Shown piece after piece: positions 9,301-11,896 of a stretch of DNA of 11,896 nt. Made by a program: the position numbers and the translations under genes. Within the stretch, counting starts at the first letter, position 1. Every line of letters begins with the position of its first letter. This DNA is from Stephanodiscus triporus (lineage: Eukaryota > Bacillariophyta > Thalassiosirophyceae > Thalassiosirales > Thalassiosiraceae), in contig JALLAZ010004410.1 in the NCBI GenBank assembly GCA_036939755.1, positions 1-11,896 on the forward strand, given 5' to 3'. The notes under the pieces are model-generated. The model searched no databases and was not told where the DNA came from. It worked only from the letters and a program-made list of their open reading frames with translations.

Positions 9301-10641
9301 AATTGCGCGCATTCCTCACCCCATCCGCCGAGCTTGGTCAAAAATTCGTCGGCGGGTCGCGCGAGGCCGGCGAGGCGGAGCAGCAGGCCAAGAGAGAGGA
9401 GTGCGATGGCCTCCGGCGCTCGTACTCCCCACAGTTCGTCGTCCTCGCTGTCGTCGGGATCGCGGGCGGCGTAGGCCGCCGCGCGTCGATCGCGCGCTCT
9501 TTCCCCCAACGAGCGCAGCCCGAGACAAAGAGCCTCGAGTTCTTCCCTCGCTCGTCGACCCCCGTCGGCGGGCGCGTCCAGCCCCGAAAAGAGGGGATGG
9601 GTCGTCATCCAATCGCCGCCGCCTCCCCCGCCATCGCCGCCACCTCCCGTCCTCCACAATCCCACGCACCCCGCGCAGATCAGCGCCCATAGTCCGTCGA
9701 GACGGCACCTCGTCCGGTCCACTTCCGACGCGCTTGAGTGGGACGACGACCGCCCTCTCCCCCCCCCGACCGTGCGGAGGCCGCTCGCGCGAGTAGTCGA
9801 CGGTCGGGACGGGGGCGAACGCGCCCTCTCGCCGAATTCGAACGATTCGCAGGACGACGCCGCGTGCGCGACTAGGAAAGAGGTCCCGACGCGTCGCGCC
9901 TCCGTCGACGCGATCGTACAGCAGGACCGACAGTGCCTCGGCGGCGACGGCGCGCACGGCGAGATGGCACTCGTCGTCGCCTCCCGCGATCGGTCCCGCC
10001 CCGAAGCCGCCGCCGACAACTCCGACGACGACGACGATGTCGCCGCCGCCGCCGCGGAGATCGTCGACGGAACGGGGATATTCCGACGCGCCCATCCCCG
10101 GAAGCGACGGCCCGCACGACAGCCGCAGGAGCAGACGGAGGAGCCCGCGCTTCCTCGCGGCGGTCGTCGTAGCAGTCGTCCCCATGCCGCGGTCGTCGTT
10201 CGGCACGAGCAGCGATGAGTCGAGCGCGTCGAGGAATCGCGCGCACGATCTCCCCACGTCTTTCCTTTTCCTCGGGACGAGGCCTTTCCCGTCGTCGCGG
10301 TCGTAGTCGTCGTCCTCCGCCCGCTCCTCCTGCTCCAGCCGCAAACATTCGGTCACGACCCCGAGACGGGCGAGGAACTGGGCCCGATGGCGCAGTAATA
10401 CGCGTCGGAATAATTCTACCGTGCCGAGGAGGGAGCGAAGCCGGAGAGACTCGCGATCGTCGTCATCGTCGTCGTCGTCGTCGACGGCGGGGGATGCAGT
10501 CGTCGTCCCGGCCGACGCGAAGCTCCTGAGAGACGCGAGCGTGAGCCGCACGACCCTCCCCTCGCCGATATCGAGGAGGTCGACGAGGGCTCGAACGTGC
10601 GCCTTCCCCCCCGGCGAGTCGAACGCCCTCGGAAGCGCGGG

Positions 10642-10681
<40 letters not shown>

Positions 10682-10974
10682 GGAGCGGCGGCGGCGGCGG
10701 AGGGGGGGAAGGCGAATCCGGATTCGGACGCGGCGCGGACGACGCCGTCCCACCAGCCGTCGGCGACGACCGCGCGACGCACGTCCCTCGTCAGCCGCGC
10801 GCGTAGGCGATCGAGCCTCGCGTCGAGGTCGTCGTATTCGTCGTCGTATCCTCGCGGTTGGAGGAGGCGGGAGAGGAGGGCCTCGTCGTCCTCCTCGAAC
10901 CACGACGACGACGACGACGGGTGGCCGCCGCCAAGTATATCGCCATCAGTCTCGGCGGGGGCGAGGCCCGTCAT
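3319..10974 (-). CDS. NUP188: NUP188/NUP205-family inner-ring nucleoporin, two exons, two apparent frameshifts in exon 1
   Basis: Exon 1 runs 10974-5849 and exon 2 runs 5742-3319. Exon 1 lies in three frames (10974 to about 9767, then to about 9166, then onward). Removing one G from each of two G runs rejoins them, giving 2515 residues (1708 plus 807). The chain is almost wholly alpha-helical, as in the huge alpha-solenoid nucleoporins that scaffold the inner ring of the nuclear pore. I favour NUP188 from remembered motif order, without an alignment: an early segment LRSLLGTVELFRRVLLRHR (near 180-200), DGLWALICAGCVGLW (near 418-432), AFAYLHRVMESM (near 564-575), a Leu-rich FLRLIASLCASPSMVKSI block, and a C-terminal DILLLLVENRCFRSL followed by HSIWREVVQVFSTLIRSV. 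Animal NUP188 is about 1750 residues and NUP205 about 2000, so this copy is long, partly from Asp, Gly and Ala runs in the first 450 residues and a C-terminal SH3/Tudor-like insert. The N-terminus is poorly conserved, so the start at 10974 is tentative. NUP205/NUP192 is the main alternative. Confidence 0.72.
3880..4098 (-). other. SH3/Tudor-like beta-barrel module near the nucleoporin C-terminus
   Basis: About residues 2257-2330 of the joined protein break the helical pattern and look like a small beta barrel: IRPGTKVALCP, then ETVQYARSIGCD, then TRTISVEYFKSGQ and VPWSSIVGMED. The alternating hydrophobic strands and the final W-x-x-I-V-G-M-E-D resemble Tudor/SH3-type folds. Helices resume after it (ILALKWCRHV; VDSVRKNLKRQLKAAACLREE). 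The fold is inferred by eye. Confidence 0.45.
5743..5848 (-). other. Spliceosomal intron (106 bases, phase 0) in the nucleoporin gene
   Basis: On the minus strand the donor is CAA|GTGAGC (intron starts at 5848). The acceptor is AAACAG|CAG (intron ends at 5743), the first AG after the donor region. A strong T-rich tract (TTTTCTCTTTTGTGTG, then TTTTTTTTCTG) and a branch-like CACTAATC precede the acceptor. Splicing joins ...APSNQ to QAVCLTRLRLL in frame and bypasses the TAA that ends the upstream frame at about 5798. A NAGNAG choice is present: using the second CAG (to 5740) would drop one Gln. Confidence 0.88.
9162..9166 (-). other. Apparent +1 frameshift in a five-G run (nucleoporin exon 1)
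   Basis: Near codon 602 the frame carrying AFAYLHRVMESM and SDMLKRG meets a TGA at 9116-9114, while the next long frame begins at an ATG at 9151. Reading the G5 run as G4 gives MLKRGEFEMAVHNRQLALRD and continues straight into the 1117-codon frame. The offset has the same sign as at 9759-9767. A start at 9151 as a separate gene is the alternative, but the solenoid motifs continue across the join. Confidence 0.65.
9759..9767 (-). other. Apparent +1 frameshift in a nine-G run (nucleoporin exon 1)
   Basis: On the minus strand the run is G9, near codon 402. Upstream, the good frame reads ...PTVDYSRERPPHGR. Downstream, the good frame (DGLWALICAGCVGLW) is offset by one base. Reading the run as G8 joins the two without a stop. 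No GT-AG intron of plausible length fits the position. A sequencing insertion is the simplest explanation; a real disabling mutation or a programmed slip is possible. Confidence 0.7.
10643..10681 (-). repeat. Trinucleotide repeat coding an Asp run
   Basis: Thirteen TCG units on the plus strand read GAC in frame on the minus strand and code twelve consecutive Asp near residues 98-110 of the nucleoporin. A related run at 10457-10483, interrupted by one TCA, codes nine Asp near residue 165-173. Such perfect triplet tracts are prone to length change. Confidence 0.85.
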
Positions 10975-11070
10975 TCTTTTCGTTTTAAGAAGAATAATGC
11001 GGAGATTATTATTTTATTGGAGGATGCGATATCGATACAACGGTCGCACCAAGTATTTATCTATTTACTC
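10975..11070 (-). promoter_or_regulatory. 5' flank of the nucleoporin gene
   Basis: Upstream of the start at 10974 the composition turns A/T-rich at once. There is no coding frame. No firm TATA or initiator motif is visible. The flank is cut short by the decamer repeat and the gap, so most of the promoter may be missing. Confidence 0.3.
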
Positions 11071-11129
11071 TACTCCAAACGATACCAAACGATACCAAAC
11101 GATACCAAACGATACCAAACGATACCAAA
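11071..11129. repeat. 10-bp tandem repeat (GATACCAAAC) abutting a gap
   Basis: One variant unit (TACTCCAAAC, 11071-11080) is followed by four perfect GATACCAAAC units and a fifth that is cut after nine bases by the N at 11130. The array ends exactly at the gap, so its true length is unknown. Confidence 0.85.
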
Positions 11130-11130
11130 N
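11130..11130. other. Undetermined base marking a probable assembly gap
   Basis: A single N lies between a tandem repeat and a copied piece of a nearby exon. That context suggests a scaffold join and not one uncalled base. Confidence 0.7.
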
Positions 11131-11202
11131 TCGTCCCGGCCGACGCGAAGCTCCTGAGAGACGCGAGCGTGAGCCGCACGACCCTCCCCTCGCCGATATC
11201 GA
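11131..11202. repeat. 72-bp exact direct copy of nucleoporin exon 1 (10503-10574)
   Basis: Every base matches 10503-10574 at an offset of 628. The match starts right after the N and breaks at 11203, where plus-strand CTTTACC replaces GGAGGTC. On the minus strand it repeats the segment coding DIGEGRVVRLTLASLRSF (about residues 134-157). With no divergence at all, it is either very recent or an assembly artefact. Confidence 0.9.
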
Positions 11203-11725
11203 CTTTACCAACAGCCAGCTTGGGAACCTGGATACTCCCGTGATGCATGGGACAAAGAAAACTAGGAAAGTTTATTGGAGTAGCAATGGCTGTCAGTATA
11301 CTCTGTACAATACAACCTACACTATGTCCCAGGGGATGACAATAACTTTGCCAAGGAGAGGCTTTTTTGGCAGCAACCTTGCACGGACGGTGTATGAAGT
11401 GATGCATACTCACGTCATGAAGACCATTAAGAACAAGGTGGCTGCGCTGAATAAACGTAAGGGTGGTGAATGGTGGATTCCTTCTAGGAAGGCCAATTTC
11501 CTGCCAATGTCGCTAGACACATCTGTGTTTTCCATCACAGTCCTCTCTTCCCACTGGGAGCAGTACAAGGATATTGGGGACTTGAAGAATTGCACATTCC
11601 TTCTGGAAAGGAACAACTTTTCCCCTAACGGCATCCTGAGCAAAGAGATATTCGACATACTGAATGCCGCAAAGGCCCCAACCCTCACGGTTTCGGAGAT
11701 GCATGAAAATGATTTCATGAAATAA
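11203..11725 (+). CDS. 5'-truncated reading frame of unknown function
   Basis: About 173 codons remain, ending at TAA (11723-11725). The frame stays open leftward through the copied 72-mer and the N, but that part is antisense to the nucleoporin and not genuine. The true 5' end is lost or lies across an intron (a CAACAG acceptor-like site ends at 11214). The first internal ATG is at 11243. The peptide is soluble-looking with ordinary composition. Landmarks are KVYWSSNGCQYTLYNTTYTM, GMTITLPRRGFFGSN, TVYEVMHTHVMKTIKNKVAALN, GGEWWIPSRKANFLPM and a charged end HENDFMK. I recognise no domain. It has no membrane segment. Composition is A/T-richer than the DNA just left of 11203, so it belongs to a different sequence context. 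Confidence 0.5.
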
Positions 11726-11896
11726 ATACGGCTACTACCTTGATGAGTGCACCGCTTCTCTTGATATAAGTATGGGCGACAGTCAAGAAGGGATTATTCA
11801 TAACTGGCACTCTCTATAAAATAACGATCAAATACATGATGATTAATTCTCGTTGGATTACTTGATGTATGATGAGGGCTTTGGAGCATTAGCAAA
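11726..11896 (+). other. 3' flank of the truncated gene
   Basis: These 171 A/T-rich bases contain no coding frame. A TATAAAATAA stretch at 11815-11824 could serve as a weak polyadenylation or promoter element, but nothing decides between them. Confidence 0.3.

Noticed and set aside
9114..9312. Separate small genes at the exon 1 frame breaks
   Set aside because: Single-base homopolymer correction joins the frames into one continuous solenoid protein, which is simpler than several overlapping genes.
10998..11020. AATAAT/ATTATT inverted repeat near the nucleoporin 5' flank
   Set aside because: Six A/T pairs with a six-base loop are too weak to call a hairpin or terminator.
11071..11129. Possible CRISPR array or telomeric repeat
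   Set aside because: The 10-bp units are contiguous with no spacers, and GATACCAAAC does not resemble the TTAGGG-type telomere repeat.
10421..11130. Plus-strand Ser/Arg-rich start of a 434-codon frame crossing the N
   Set aside because: The left part is the antisense of the nucleoporin Asp tracts, and the frame only joins the right-hand gene through the gap and the copied 72-mer.

Overview
The window looks like nuclear DNA of a unicellular eukaryote. A diatom or related stramenopile alga is my best guess. The grounds are a canonical GT-AG intron of about 106 bases, AATAAA-type polyadenylation signals, dense genes on both strands, (GAC)n tracts coding Asp runs, and eukaryote-only protein families (an RSL1D1/UTP30-type nucleolar protein and a giant nucleoporin). 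There is no operon, CRISPR array, insertion sequence or recognisable RNA gene.

Layout. Positions 1-207 are a 5' flank. Positions 208-1842 (+) code a ribosomal-L1-domain nucleolar protein with a long Lys/Glu-rich tail. Positions 1843-2603 hold no convincing gene, only a weak minus-strand open frame and a cluster of GACAGG hexamers. Positions 2604-3224 (+) code a small basic, Ser/Pro-rich protein with two RRSPR motifs and a C-terminal membrane anchor. Positions 10974 down to 3319 (-) are one very large gene for a NUP188/NUP205-family scaffold nucleoporin. It has two exons split by an intron at 5848-5743, and its GC-rich first exon carries two apparent one-base insertions in G runs (at 9759-9767 and 9162-9166). 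With those corrected and the intron removed, the product is 2515 residues. Upstream of it, a 10-bp tandem repeat runs into a single N (11130). After the N comes an exact 72-bp copy of part of the nucleoporin's own first exon, then an unrelated 5'-truncated reading frame ending at 11725. The 11071-11202 stretch is probably a scaffold join or assembly artefact.

The two recognisable genes serve separate housekeeping roles: ribosome assembly in the nucleolus and the inner ring of the nuclear pore. The small tail-anchored protein could sit in a nuclear membrane, but that is inference. Composition is a mosaic: the L1-domain gene and the first ~650 codons of the nucleoporin are strongly GC-rich, and the rest is near-balanced or AT-rich.

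I found no clear new molecular system. The points most worth checking are the frameshifted first exon, the duplicated 72-mer at the gap, the SH3/Tudor-like module near the nucleoporin's C-terminus, the tail-anchored RRSPR protein and the unrecognised frame at 11203-11725.
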